This document shows positions 48,311 through 59,908 of a DNA stretch of 64,000 nt, in pieces. The notes beneath the pieces are model-generated. The model was not told the DNA's origin and searched no databases. It was given only the letters and a program-made list of their open reading frames with translations. How positions within the stretch are numbered: the first letter of the stretch is position 1; each line of letters begins with the position of its first letter. This stretch comes from Leucaena leucocephala (Eukaryota > Streptophyta > Magnoliopsida > Fabales > Fabaceae), in NCBI GenBank assembly GCA_037074615.1, contig CM073518.1:6324001-6388000 (forward strand), in the 5' to 3' direction. The translations under genes and the position numbers were made by a program.

Positions 48311-51300
48311 AGGCATTGACACGTCACACGTATTAGCTCCATTATGAATGCTAATAGGGATAATATTATATATTTAACATAAATCAACTGGATTTCTATG
48401 CACGGGTGATCTGCTAGTTTGAACAGTATCAATACACGCCATCAAAGTTCTTGGATTTGTAACGTTGAAAAGCTGCAATTGCTTTGAAGGGGCTTGGCGG
48501 TCGATAGTCAAACAACTGAAATATATCTGCAGTCAATGGAGATGTACTGTAATCGTGCTGCATATCATTCATAATAGTAAGCATGACTCATCTATGATCA
48601 ATATTTATCTGGGAGATTCTGATATAGGCTGGAAATTTAAGTAGCAAGACGAGTTGAAGAGCAGTACTGAAAAGAGGAAAACGATGAGAGGAACAAAGGT
48701 ACAAGAGAGATGAATGCAAACATCTGTATCAAGTGTGGGATAAATTTTGTTGTTGTTGTTGTGGTGGTGGTATATAGAAGGACAAAAGAAGTAAATAAAT
48801 ATTACGGTAATTCACTAGATATTATTGAATTGGACTTATATACATTTTAGACCAAGTGAAGCTGAAAACAAAACAAGAAGAAGACTTGTTATATTGTAGA
48901 CCGGAAGAACATATCATCTTCACTTCAAAGTGGTTAGTAGTATTAACTTAATGATTCCATGTGAGGACTCGTTCGTAGAGTTTAAGAACTGAGCTGTCCA
49001 CTTGGGTGTGAAAGGGAAATCAAAATCAGATATAAAGCAGGGGATCACAACTCTGTCATTGTTAATTAGCAAACGTCCATGTGAGATCTTTAATGCGTAA
49101 ATGAATCTTAAAGGAAGCAAAATGATTCTAAATTTCCTTATACTCAGATCCAAAAACTGTCATTTTAATTTATTTATATCTGGGAATCTCCACAACCTTT
49201 TAATTAGATTATCTTTCTCTACCAATCTTATAGTAACTCGTCAACCCCACCCCCAACATAAATGCTACTATGTTAGTCTTTCATATTATTTAATCTAATT
49301 TCATTCTCATTTAGTTCCCTATCCTAACCAGCTTCCATGATTCAGTCACGTCTTTTACAATCTTGCAATTATAATATAACACAAAGTTATCATATATGGG
49401 GACAAAATTGTTGATAGGTCCATGTTAAAAAAATAGATATTGATAATTTTAGTCAATACCAACAAAACTGTAAACATTAACTTGACGTAACTTGACTTAA
49501 AAATATTAAATTCCTTAAATATTAAATAAAATTCGAGATCCGTATGTATACAATTTTTTTTATGTAAAAGTACGGTAATCTTCTTTTATATATACTACTT
49601 TCGGTCCTAATTATAAGACCCTATTACTTTTTTTAAAAAGATTAAAAAAATTACTTAATTATAGCATATACTATATGATCTCTTTAAAATAAGTAATTTA
49701 TAAGTCAAATAAATTAGTTTGATAAAAAATATAAATACATCAAAATAATATATTTAGATTCTTTAATCTCTCTAAAAAAGTCGGTAAAATAGTATAATTA
49801 GGACTAGAAGTAGTAATATTTAAGTTTTTTTTCAATGTTTTGTTCTATATTGTTTTGATTATATTAGATTTCATTCAGCCTACCAAATGGGAGCCGTGAA
49901 CAAATATCATAGGCATGTTGGATGAGTCATAAACTGCATCATGATTCATTCGTACAAACTTGTTTCCAGAAAATAAAATAAAAGCAATAATGGAAGGAAG
50001 AATAGAAAAAGAAAAATCATGTGTTTATATATATATATACACACACACACATACATACATATTATATTAATAGTATGTGTGTATGTTTTAATTGATGGAC
50101 CTATTCTTGAAAACCAGCTAAGGTTGAGTTTCACACGCCAAGGAATCGAATGCTTCATTAAATCACATTTCGTGTCTAAACATGTTGACTTCAATGGCGT
50201 CTTCTTACTTGGATTCATTCAACAACCTTACAATTTAAGGGAATCATCCTTTTTAATTCTCCTTTTTTGTATTTCTTTCATATGTCTTGCTGCTCAACAA
50301 AAAAAGTCAAAATCTCGTCCTGTAACTTGGTAACACGTTTAGACCTATTGATGAGTTCGTTTCCAAAATCTTAATGAGCACGTGAGCTTTTAGAATTTCG
50401 TTTCTCTGATCTATTTTCTATTATTTAAATTTGTTTTATGTAAGTTAAATGTTAAATTTATCTTGATTCTGTGGTTGAAATTTTATGTTTATTCCATATT
50501 TTATTCTTTTTAGAATATATTAAAATTTAAAATAATAAGAATAATAATATCTAAACTATCCTATTCTAACTTAGATGCTATATGATTTGCGAAAGAGTCA
50601 TAAATCAGTTATTGTTCGAATTCGAAGCCTTCCATTGCTAATTAATAACAACAAAACATGATCAACCTTACCTAATTTCGTCCTCTACGTGAGAAGCCAT
50701 TTCGGATTATGCAAAATAACTGTTTCTTTTGATTATTTTTTTGATACTTTATTATAACGGAGTTTCTGGAAAACAATGCCTCCAAATTTCACCTAATTAT
50801 GCTCACGAAAGCCTACATTTCCAAATTCCAATGTCAATATGCTCAATAACGTAATTTATATCATAAATATACGCATTTAATTTAACAGATCTTTTAAATT
50901 TTGTACAATAAACTCACTCGTAAAGTATATGATCCGTACACAACATGATAAACAAACACACTAGCTTTCAGTTTTTCCTATGAATGGTGAGACATGTGGG
51001 AATTTAATGAGAAGGAAAGAGATCTGAGTTTTCCAAATCTTAGATACAAGAGTTCAAAACAAGTTAGACCCATATATACACGTAAAGTTCAACTTCACCC
51101 GTTGTTACCTCTTAATCTCCTTCAAGCTCTTTCAACTTTGAAATCTTCAGATACGGCACAGACTCTGATATTAAAACTTAAGCTTCTTAATTAGTCAAAT
51201 ATTAACGCAGAGACGTGTGTTACTCTCCCCCCAACCCCCACGTGAAATGTCCAATTGTTCTGTTCAACACTAGACACATTTCTTCATTCATGTGATCTTC

Positions 51301-51646
51301 AGATTCAAACATTTCTATAATAAAATCATGTTTCACAAGGCACCCATCGTAGAAATCTTCAACCTTTACCATTACCTAGACCAAATCAGTTGACTTTTTT
51401 CAGTTCTCTCCATTAATGAGCTATCTTCAGAGACTAAGTATAATAATCAATTGAAATTCATCCCAGGGAATAACTAAATACATATTATCATCAGTGCCTA
51501 CACTGAGAATATGTATTACTCATAAAATGAAACGAAAATCAAATCAGTGTTTATGTGCTAAACCTGAAACCTGTGAATGAACCACACCAAAATATGAGAA
51601 TATCAATAGAAAGTTCCTACAGGAATTGATGAATAATAGCGAAGGA
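48311..51646. other. intergenic, 3.3 kb, no gene seen
   Basis: Contains one clear MITE (49595-49813), a TATA/CACA dinucleotide run at 50028-50060 and otherwise AT-rich DNA. The last part is the 3' flank of the LBD gene. Confidence 0.55.
49595..49813. mobile_element. Stowaway-like MITE (219 bp)
   Basis: Terminal inverted repeats CTACTTTCGGTCCTAATTAT and, reversed, CTACTTCTAGTCCTAATTAT, directly flanked by TA at 49593-49594 and 49814-49815. AT-rich, non-coding inside. This is the best-preserved member of the type in the window. Confidence 0.78.
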
Positions 51647-52546
51647 TTAAACAAAGTAAGGGACATTTTCGCTGGAGATAGATCCATGGATGATTGTGCT
51701 CTTAGGGGGTGCGTATACGGAAGAACTGGAAGATGAAGACAGGGTTGAAAGAACATTAACAGAAGCAGAAGAAGGTAATGATGGTTTTGGAGGAGGAGGA
51801 GGAGGTTGAGGCTGATGAACAAGACCTTGTTGTTGTGATTCTGCAGAAATAGTATCCTCCACAGAAGAAACCAAAGCCCCACCATGAGAAGAAATGATCT
51901 GACTTGCAGCTTCTCTGTATTTGTACTTCAGAATCTCAGATCTTAAAGCATTTAGCTCTGCTTGTAATGACTGAACTTGTTGCTGCAAAGCTGATATTGC
52001 ACCCATGCATCCATAAACTGGGTCCCTCAGCCTCAGGTTAGCTTCATAAACCAGACTGTTTGCAGCATCTGCTCTTTGGCTCTCAGGAACCTCCTACAAT
52101 CACAAATTTGCTAAGAAACAGTCACTCTAAATGTTTCCCAGAATCTTATATATATAAACTTGGGAATTGATATGAGGAACGAACCATTAGCATCTTGGAG
52201 ATATTGCTTGCACCGAACACTTTATGAACAGCAGCGAACTTCTGAGGCTCATGGGGGGAAAAGTAAGGAGAGAAAGGGCATTCTTCAGCACATCTTCTTC
52301 TCAGAAGCTTACATGCAGCACAAGGAGTTACAGTGTTTAAGGTTGTCCCTGAAACTTCTGGTCCATAGAAATTCCTCCTTCCCATTTGACAAGAAGCTTC
52401 TACAGCCTCTGCTGTGTTCTTGGCTATCTCTTCTGCTCTTTCTTTGAATCAACAAAGAAATCAAAAGTCAGTTCAACAATAATAATCACAGAAAAAAAAA
52501 TCTGAGTCTTTAGAGACAAATCATTACCATGTCCAATAATTGGCAT
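51647..52546 (-). CDS. LBD13: LOB-domain transcription factor, class I (LBD13/LBD15 type)
   Basis: Three coding exons on the minus strand, 52546-52528 (19 nt), 52441-52185 and 52093-51647, give 240 residues in frame. The zinc-finger-like C block is CAACKLLRRRCAEEC (CX2CX6CX3C, residues 47-61). The GAS block follows (FAAVHKVFGASNISKMLMEV), then VYEANLRLRDPVYGCMGAIS and a leucine-zipper-like ALQQQVQSLQAELNALRSEI. The C-terminus is Pro- then Ser-rich and ends NVPYFV. LBD proteins bind DNA at organ boundaries and in lateral-root and vascular development. The body is almost equally close to LBD13 and LBD15; the symbol is chosen because BLOS1 and SLX1, which neighbour LBD13 in Arabidopsis, are in this window. 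A leader exon ending at 52655 (donor AAACAG/GTAAAT) is likely. Confidence 0.9.
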
Positions 52547-55190
52547 CTGAAAAGAAATCCAAGAATCTGATTTTTCAGCTTTGGTTTGATTAGCTTATTA
52601 CTTAGTAGTTCTCTCCTAAAAAGGGGCAAAATTCTTTATTTGGAAGTATTTACCTGTTTCTGGACATCCAAGCATGCCTCTTGATTGTGTTGATCTGTGT
52701 GTTGGAGCTGTAAGAAGGAAGAACTTTGCTTTGAGGCAAAAACACAAACAGGTGTGGAAGTATTTCTGAGAAACAGGGAGAGAAGTGCTTAAAAGGCAAG
52801 ATAAATAGGAACAGTTGGTCAATATTATTATTATATAATAAACAGAAGATAGCTCTATATATTATAATATATATGATCACAGAAACCATAGAAGGCAAAA
52901 GATGAGGATGCATATGGGGAAGATTAGACTGCCAATAACTTGCACACGTGTTCAGTCATGGTGGCATGGTGAGCATTGACTTTTGGAAAAAAACAAACCT
53001 TGAAGGTCAATGTCAGACTCTTGAAGGTTGGCTTGTATTTGTCACTGGAAGTTTTCAAGTGGAAGCTATGTATGAGAGGCCAATGGGATCAGAGGATTGT
53101 TCTTCTCAACAATCTTTGGACTTTGGATATATTCCCCAGTTGGGGAAACTGCTTATGATTAAGAAACAGATGAGAAACCGTGCAAGAAATTCTCAGACAT
53201 ATTAAATGGTTGTGAAATTCCAACAGCTTATGAAAAGCAGGAAATTGGAGCTATATATAGGAGTGAGAGTGTGACCAGAGAAGCATATTCACTATCACCC
53301 AAAAGAATTATTTTTGTAAGTTCAATTTTTTTTTCGCAAGCATTTTGAAAATTAATCTTTTCAACCTTTTTATTTGTTATTAAATTAAATTCCTTCACAA
53401 AGCTGATTAATGAGAAAAGTTGAATTTTAGTATTGATTAATAAGTAATTAGTGGGAGTTAAAAGTATTATCATAGGAGTCTATCAAAGCATCAATGGATA
53501 TCCAGAATTCCTGATAAGTCCCATGCAAATGAAGTTCAACTCTTTCCTTCCTTTATTCTCACACATTATGGGGCTTCAATTGAATCATCAATATGTATGG
53601 AAAGATATAATTGTTTTTATTTAGTCAATTAAATTTTATAACCTCCCAAATACCGTTGGATTACTGTTAGCATTATTTGTGCAAATTAATTAATGATCAA
53701 TATTGGCAAAGTTGAATCATCATGCTCTGTAGTCTGTTTGAGTTTTGGCCCTTTGGTTATTAAACATTTTGAATTGTTGACGCGTGGCTTCCTCAGAGCC
53801 CTTGGATGACCTAAACGTGTACATCTTGGATCACTCTAAGGGGCACCCTGTTCTGGTCTGCTGCTTTAATTTCCACCGTTGTTAAATGAAATTATACTAA
53901 AAACAAATCTAAAATTAACCTAATCGCTGTTCATGCTCACACATATATAGATCACTTCTCATACAAGTTCAAGCTGTTTGAAGAGACAACGAATTGTACG
54001 TGAAATCTCAAAATTAACTATTTTACCTAAGTTAATTAGAAAATATTTAAATTAGTTATTTCTTGTAAAATCTCAAAATTACCCTCAATATATAAAAGTT
54101 ATTAGTTAGAGGAGTTTAATTATCTAGTTAAAGATACCAGGTAGGAAAAAAAACTAATGTTTTAAACAAAATATATTATATAATGAAATATGCATGATCT
54201 CCTTATAATAAAGAATGGAAAGAATAACCTTTTAACTAACTTTCTTAATCTATATAAATTATATGTGTGTTTAGATATGATTTAAAAAAAAGGCTTATGA
54301 AAAAAAATAGCTTTTGGACACTTTTTGGAGAAAGACTTTTAAAGAAGAACTTATAGAAAAAAAAATAGTTTTGAATAAATGAGTATTTAGATAGATATTA
54401 CTAGAAGGATTTTTATGATTGATAAATTATGATAAAAGATATAATTTTATTAAAAATATGAGAGAAGAGAGAGGAGAGAGGTGTAAAAAAAATAAGGGTA
54501 AAATATTAATTGAGTAGTTCATAAGTTCTTTTACTGTTCTAGAAAATAGTATCAGTAACTTATCTAAAACATTAGTTTTAAACTATAGTTTTGTCTAAAA
54601 ACTCTTTTAGACAAATATGACTGTTTATTTTAAAATTTTTCTAAACTAAAATTTGGGTTAAAAATTCTTTTAAAATTTTAGTTTAAAAAATTTCCAAACA
54701 AAGCCCTAGATAACTCTTACGTTAATTAAAGATGAAAGAAAAAGTATTAAATATAGGTTAATGTACTATTGGCAAGAGGTTTTTAATACTTTTGGGTCAG
54801 AGACGAGCCGGCGGATGGTAAGTAAAACGCGTCTTGATGCTTAGATGGTATTGGTGATCTGCAAAATTTGTTGTTTTGCAAACCAGTGTTCAAATTAAGT
54901 AAATAATAAATAAAGTATCATCTCTGCGTTGTGAATTTGCCATTCCCTTATTATTAATTCAGAATTTGACCGACATGAATAATATAATATATATATATAT
55001 ATGATATTGATGAGAACAAAGGAAATGTTGTCATAGGAACGGTGTAAGGTAATGAGAGTCGTTTAAAATGTATGCATATGCTTTTACGTTCTACAGTTGG
55101 CACAGAGAGTCTTCTCTCTGAGTACTGAGTACAGAGTACAAGCAGCTCTTACAAACAAGAAGCAACAGAATTAACATCTGTAACAAGGTT
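52547..55190. other. intergenic, 2.6 kb, no gene seen
   Basis: Begins with the LBD leader exon and promoter (about 52655-52900). An 85-codon frame at 52948-53205 resembles nothing that I know. A MITE-like block lies at 54260-54715. The rest is AT-rich. Confidence 0.5.
54260..54715. repeat. MITE-like AT-rich element
   Basis: The left end GTGTGTTTAGATATGATTTAAA and the reversed right end GGCTTTGTTTGGAAATTTTTTA share GTTTRGAWAT..TTTAAA. The inner part repeats TTTTAAAAGAA/TTAGAC blocks on both strands. No ORF. Confidence 0.4.
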
Positions 55191-55813
55191 TTACAGAAAA
55201 TCTCCGAGCATAACCTTCTTGATCATGGAGGAATAACACCCTCTAAAACCCGCATTACCGAAGCACATACCCGAACCAGGCGCATCGTACGGATCTTCAT
55301 CATCCTCCTTCTCCTTTCTCGGACTCCTCATCGGCGTTGACGGAACGGAACGCGATCTCTTCCACGATTGATGCGACGACGACGAAGACGAGGAGGAAGA
55401 AGAAAATGACAGAGACGGCGAAGAATTAGCAGGTGGCGATGTTGGCAGAGGAGGAGCACCACCTCTCGATTTCCTCGTGGCACGCTTGGGTAAGATAGAT
55501 TGCAAAAGATTGGACTTAGAAACAAAAGAATTATTGATCTTATGAGATTTAACAGTGGATGTCGGAGTAGAAGAAGAAGCAGTGTAAGAGTAATAAGAGG
55601 GGGAGGAGTGAGAGGAGGAAGAGTGGTTTCACGGAATTGGTTCTTGGGAGTACCTGGCCGCGATTCCCACGTGAATGGAACAGAAGCGGTTTTGCAACCG
55701 TGGTAGCCTTCGTAATTGGAGAGATTCGATGGCTGCTTAGTTAACTAGTGGTCAGGACGTCGACACGGCACCATCGTCTTCATCTTCGTGTTGCTGCTGT
55801 GAGTCGCCGCCAT
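55191..55813 (-). pseudogene. disrupted gene of a plant-specific PFTWESRPGTPK (DUF688-like) family
   Basis: The minus strand reads MAATHSSNTKMKTMVPCR and stops at TAG. The same frame then resumes with QPSNLSNYEGYHGCKTASVP and FTWESRPGTPKNQFRETTLP, and breaks in a run of five C (complement of 55600-55604). With one more base in that run the family's TPPPSYYSYTASSS would read on. The second half is open: LQSILPKRATRKSRGGAPPL, a poly-Ser tract, KRSRSVPSTPMRSPRKEKED, and ends SSMIKKVMLGDFL. Members are nuclear-looking proteins of unknown function. Both breaks are visible; whether they are real mutations or sequencing errors in the homopolymer cannot be told here. Family name is a tentative recollection. 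Confidence 0.6.
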
Positions 55814-57185
55814 GGAAGCCCAAGCTCGATCGCTGGATATATGTCTGGAAATGCGAGTGAGGATGTTTAATTTTATACGTGTGTGTGGGGAAGATGGGAC
55901 CGGAATTGGAAGCTGTGTGTAAGGAGTGAGAGAATAGGTTACGAATTAAAGTGGGTTTCTGACGATGGCTTTGAGATTCTTGAGATATTTAAATTAATCG
56001 GAGGGGGTGCGCACTGATTAGTTATGCATTGAATACGATTTTCAAGTCAACGGTAACTATCCCTTTTATTTAGTGCTATAATTTACAATTTTATTTTCAT
56101 TTATCCTCATAATTCATTATTCAATATTCATATATACATGACAGGGGCCAAGTCAGCTTTTTACATTTTGTTAATGTGTGTGTGTGTGAGTTATGAGGAA
56201 GGTGAAGCTAGGAATTTAGGTGGATACATCATATTTGTGGGAACTGGGAATCCTAGATTCAATTATTATTTCTTTTATTGATAACATTTGTATGCTTCTC
56301 TTGTAATGGTCAATCCCATTTATTTTGTGAACAAGATGGATTTGAGACGTAATTAGGACAGATTAACGGTTTTGTCAAAGTCGAAAGAAAGCAACGTAAA
56401 GCTATGAGGCTGGGAAAGTGGCATTTGCTATTTGGTTACAAACGCATATAAATAAATAGCTCACAATTTGTTATCAAATCTTCAAGAATTGTGTGACATA
56501 TTTGGAAAAAAAAATGGTAAATATAATATTCCTTTGATACACAAGAATATTCATTGTAATTAACAATTAATTATACATATTTCATGATAGTAATTTAATT
56601 AATGTTTGAAGACATTGCTCAGCGTGATTCGCGCAAAATAACATGCCTCTGAAACTCATTTTTCTAATTAAAATGTCTGCCAACATCATCACAGATTTTA
56701 TGTTTGATCGATTAGTCAAAGGTGCATATATAATTATATGCATGAACTGATTTTTTTTTTTGGCAAATACTAGTTTCCTAATTAATGTCTCTTTAACCTT
56801 GTCCTTTGATTCTTAATTGACCCTTGTTACAATTTATACGCACCCTTGTTCACTCGACCTTGATTGCGTTTTAGATTATATTCACAACAATGTGATTTAA
56901 ATTTATTCATAATGATAATTAAGCTAAGTAAAAAAAACTCAGTCCTTTTAGCAAATTTTTTATTTAGAACCTTATATGTAAATGGGAAAAAAATATTTAT
57001 TTATGACCTGAGTTTAGTGGAAGGCGTCAATCTATTATAATATAACAAGTCAATGTTTAGATCATATTGAAAAAAATATCTATATCTAATATTTAATAGT
57101 ATTTTAAATATAATTTTTTTTAATTAGGGCGAATACCTCTACCTATGAACAAATATAAAGGAAGAAAAAATCATATATTAATAGC

Positions 57186-57424
57186 TACTACTATTTTCAG
57201 TTATAATTATAAGAGTTAGTTAATTTTTTTAAATAGATTAAAGAAACTAAATAAATCAATAATTATAATTAATATAAGAGTTAGTTGACTAATCTTGATA
57301 TATTTATGAGTATATAATATAAATTTATTTTGAGATGTTAGATTAGATTATAATTAACTGATTTATTTAATTTTTATATTAAAAAAATTAACTAATTTTT
57401 ATATTAAAATAAAAAAGTACTATT
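57186..57424. repeat. Stowaway-like MITE, diverged
   Basis: Begins GCTACTACTATTTTCAGTTA then TAATTATAAGAGTTAGTTAA, recalling the ends of the element at 49595. The inner part matches the fragment in peroxidase A intron 3 (TGACTAATCTTGATATATTT, TATTTTGAGATGTTAGATTA). Confidence 0.5.
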
Positions 57425-57963
57425 TAGACACAGTAATCTTTATATCTAGGCTGGTAGGGTCAATAAAAGATAGTTGTATGAAAATAAGAATGAAATTTAT
57501 ACGGACTAATAAAATAATAAGCCAATGTGGAAGTCTATGATTGTGTGGAAGCAAGCCATTCTGGTGCTCCTTTTACCCGCCCACTCTCTCTTAGCTTGAT
57601 TGGATGATAACATTAAATAACTTATTAAATTTATCATTTAGATAACATAAATTTACCAACCAAGAATTTACTATTCACATAAATCGTAACACAAATTTAC
57701 AACTAAAAACATTTAATATTATATCCACAAGCAAAACAATGAGTATTTACCACTACTGGTCTTTAGAAATAAAATATTCATAAAATTGGTCTTTAGGCAT
57801 AATTTTTTTATATAAAATAAAATTTATAGCCAATAAAAATTTTAATGTCATTTTTTATTAGATATATATTATGACGTGTTTTGGTCCTGGGCCAAACGGA
57901 CCCTTCATAAGGGGGTCATGTGAAATGAACCAACGTTGCTGCCGACTCTTCCACAGTAGGGAA

Positions 57964-57973
57964 GCCACGTGGC
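57964..57973. promoter_or_regulatory. palindromic G-box
   Basis: GCCACGTGGC, a perfect 10-bp palindrome around CACGTG, the site for bZIP and bHLH factors. It is about 0.9 kb before the CIPK leader; no nearer gene is visible. Confidence 0.45.
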
Positions 57974-58918
57974 GTAAAGATAATGGGGCTGATCACGAGT
58001 CTTAGCATGAGGGGGACTCTTCCGAATCCCCCTCGTGCCTCAGCCTTCATAAATCATAGGCTTCCGCGTCTCAACCCTGCCTTCCTTCTCCATCACTCAT
58101 TACGTTATTCTCCCCAAAAATGTTTTGTACACGTGAGAGTTTAATGCCATTAAAATTTAAAGTGTGGGTTTGAAAAAATAAAAAATTAAGATTTAAAAAA
58201 AATAGTTTAAATTTTAATTTAATTTTTTTAAAAATAAATAATCATAATTATTTAAAATAATTTTTAAATAAAATTATACTTTTAAACTAAAATTTTAAAT
58301 AAATTATTTTTAAAATAATAAAAAAATTATAGATTACTTAATTATTATTTTATAATTTTTTTTATATTTTTTCTTCTTTACTCTTTCTTTTTTTTTATCC
58401 TCTTTTTTCTCTTTTTTATCTCTCTCTTCTTTTTTTTATCTCTATCTTTTATTTTCTCTCTTCTATACCTTAAATTTTTTCTTCTTTATTTTTTTTCATC
58501 TCTTTTCTCTTTTTTTTTTGTCTCCACAGCCTCTCTTCTCTTCTCTCCTCTCCATCCTCTTTCATCTCATCTCACGTATTTTTAATAAAATTATATTTTT
58601 TAATAATTTTTTAATTATAATTTTTTTTTAATAAGAACTATTTAAACACTTATTTTTTTTTTAAACTGTCCCAAATTTGTGTTTTCCGTAAATCCCTTTT
58701 CCAAACTCTCATCTGCCTAAAATCATCCGTTTATAATATGAGTATATAAAAAGCCACTTAAGTTATAACCGCCGAACTGTTATGCAAGAGAAATCATAAA
58801 TTCCTCTTTCCATTCATCTTCATGATTCCATCCGAGTCCCAGGGAATCTTTACCGGTTCTCTCTCGGTTGGCGCGTCTTCTACCGGAAGCTATGTGTACT
58901 TGTGCTTAACTCGACGAG

Positions 58919-59555
58919 GTTAGTCCATTTTCTCTCTCCAGGTTTAATTCGCGCTTGTGCTTGATTTTGGTAACTTCGTAGTCAGTGTATCCTCAATTTT
59001 GCTTTTGAAACTTCGACATTAGTTCTTTGGGGTGATACTGACTATAGTTGTTGTGATCCCCAGAACATACGGATTTAGTAGGGTTCTTTGTGGTATTTAC
59101 TTTTGTTGAATCAATGATTTGGTTTTTGGAAATTTGACGTTCGTATCTTCTAAGTTCCACGCATGAGATGGGTCGCTGCTAGGAGCTTCTGCAGTGGCAG
59201 AGCCCAGAGGGTTAGTCCAGCGGTGAGCTAAGGTCCTCAATCTTGAACCCTAAATGTGGTTCAAGATTACTCTTCTGTTAAACCGATTTTTTCCCCTTGT
59301 TTTCTCTGAGAAGTGGTGTGTTTCTCATGGAAAGATTTGCTGAGTTTCTTTGCTTGTGAGAGATAACATCCAAAACCATATCACAGTACCGTTTCTGTGA
59401 TTTAACTCAGTTCATCACTATAAAATGCGTTTTTCCCTTGTGCGTTTGCAAATTAGCTGCTGAATTACGCTCATCCTCTTATTCCTATTTCTCAGTTTAT
59501 ACTGTATTTCCTGAACAATTGTTAAACATAGTACCATTCTCCTTTTGCTTTTCAG
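58919..59555 (+). other. probable intron in the CIPK 5' leader
   Basis: Donor GACGAG/GTTAGT at 58919 and acceptor CTTTTGCTTTTCAG ending at 59555. Leader sequence on both sides (about 58790-58918 and 59556-59908) is less AT-rich than the surrounding DNA. Confidence 0.5.
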
Positions 59556-59643
59556 AGTTTCGAGGGAAAACGTTCTGCTGAAATTCAACTATACTTCTGA
59601 AGCTCCTCAACTTATCATACTTGCAGCAAGTTCTCCCAGTTTG

Positions 59644-59841
59644 ATGTGCCTTAGTGATAATACCTCTGTCTCTGAGATCAATAAGTTTATATGGTTGCTT
59701 GTACTTCTCTCCTTCATGATTGACATAAGTGTATCACAGATTTGGACATCATTTTTTGGCTTTCCCCTCATTCATGACTGGCACACAAGTCTTTTAAGTG
59801 TGCCTGTTTTGTTAATACATGATTTAAGTGAAGACGGTTGA
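59644..59841 (+). promoter_or_regulatory. 65-codon upstream ORF in the CIPK leader
   Basis: ATG at 59644 opens a frame starting MCLSDNTSVSEINKFIW and ending SEDG, 67 bases before the kinase start. A second, five-codon uORF starts at 59843. If this segment is kept in the mRNA, ribosomes meet both before the kinase ATG. Confidence 0.4.
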
Positions 59842-59908
59842 AATGTCTTTCTGTATATAGCCACACTCTATAGTTATATTATTCTTTCATCTTACTGTGG
59901 GGTCTGGT

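Larger units (their letters stand above)
55814..58790. other. intergenic, 3.0 kb, no gene seen
   Basis: Upstream of both the disrupted gene and the CIPK. Contains a MITE-like element (57186-57424), a palindromic G-box (57964-57973) in an otherwise GC-richer patch at 57880-58130, and an extremely AT-rich, T/A-tract region with CTTTTTCTCTC stretches at about 58160-58680. Confidence 0.55.

Noticed and set aside
52948..53205. 85-codon plus-strand ORF
   Set aside because: No recognised motif, no leader or splice signals, and it lies upstream of the LBD promoter; likely chance.
59897..59908. Earlier GTG start for the CIPK (four more residues)
   Set aside because: Nuclear plant genes start at ATG; the next codon in frame, ATG at 59909, matches the family N-terminus.
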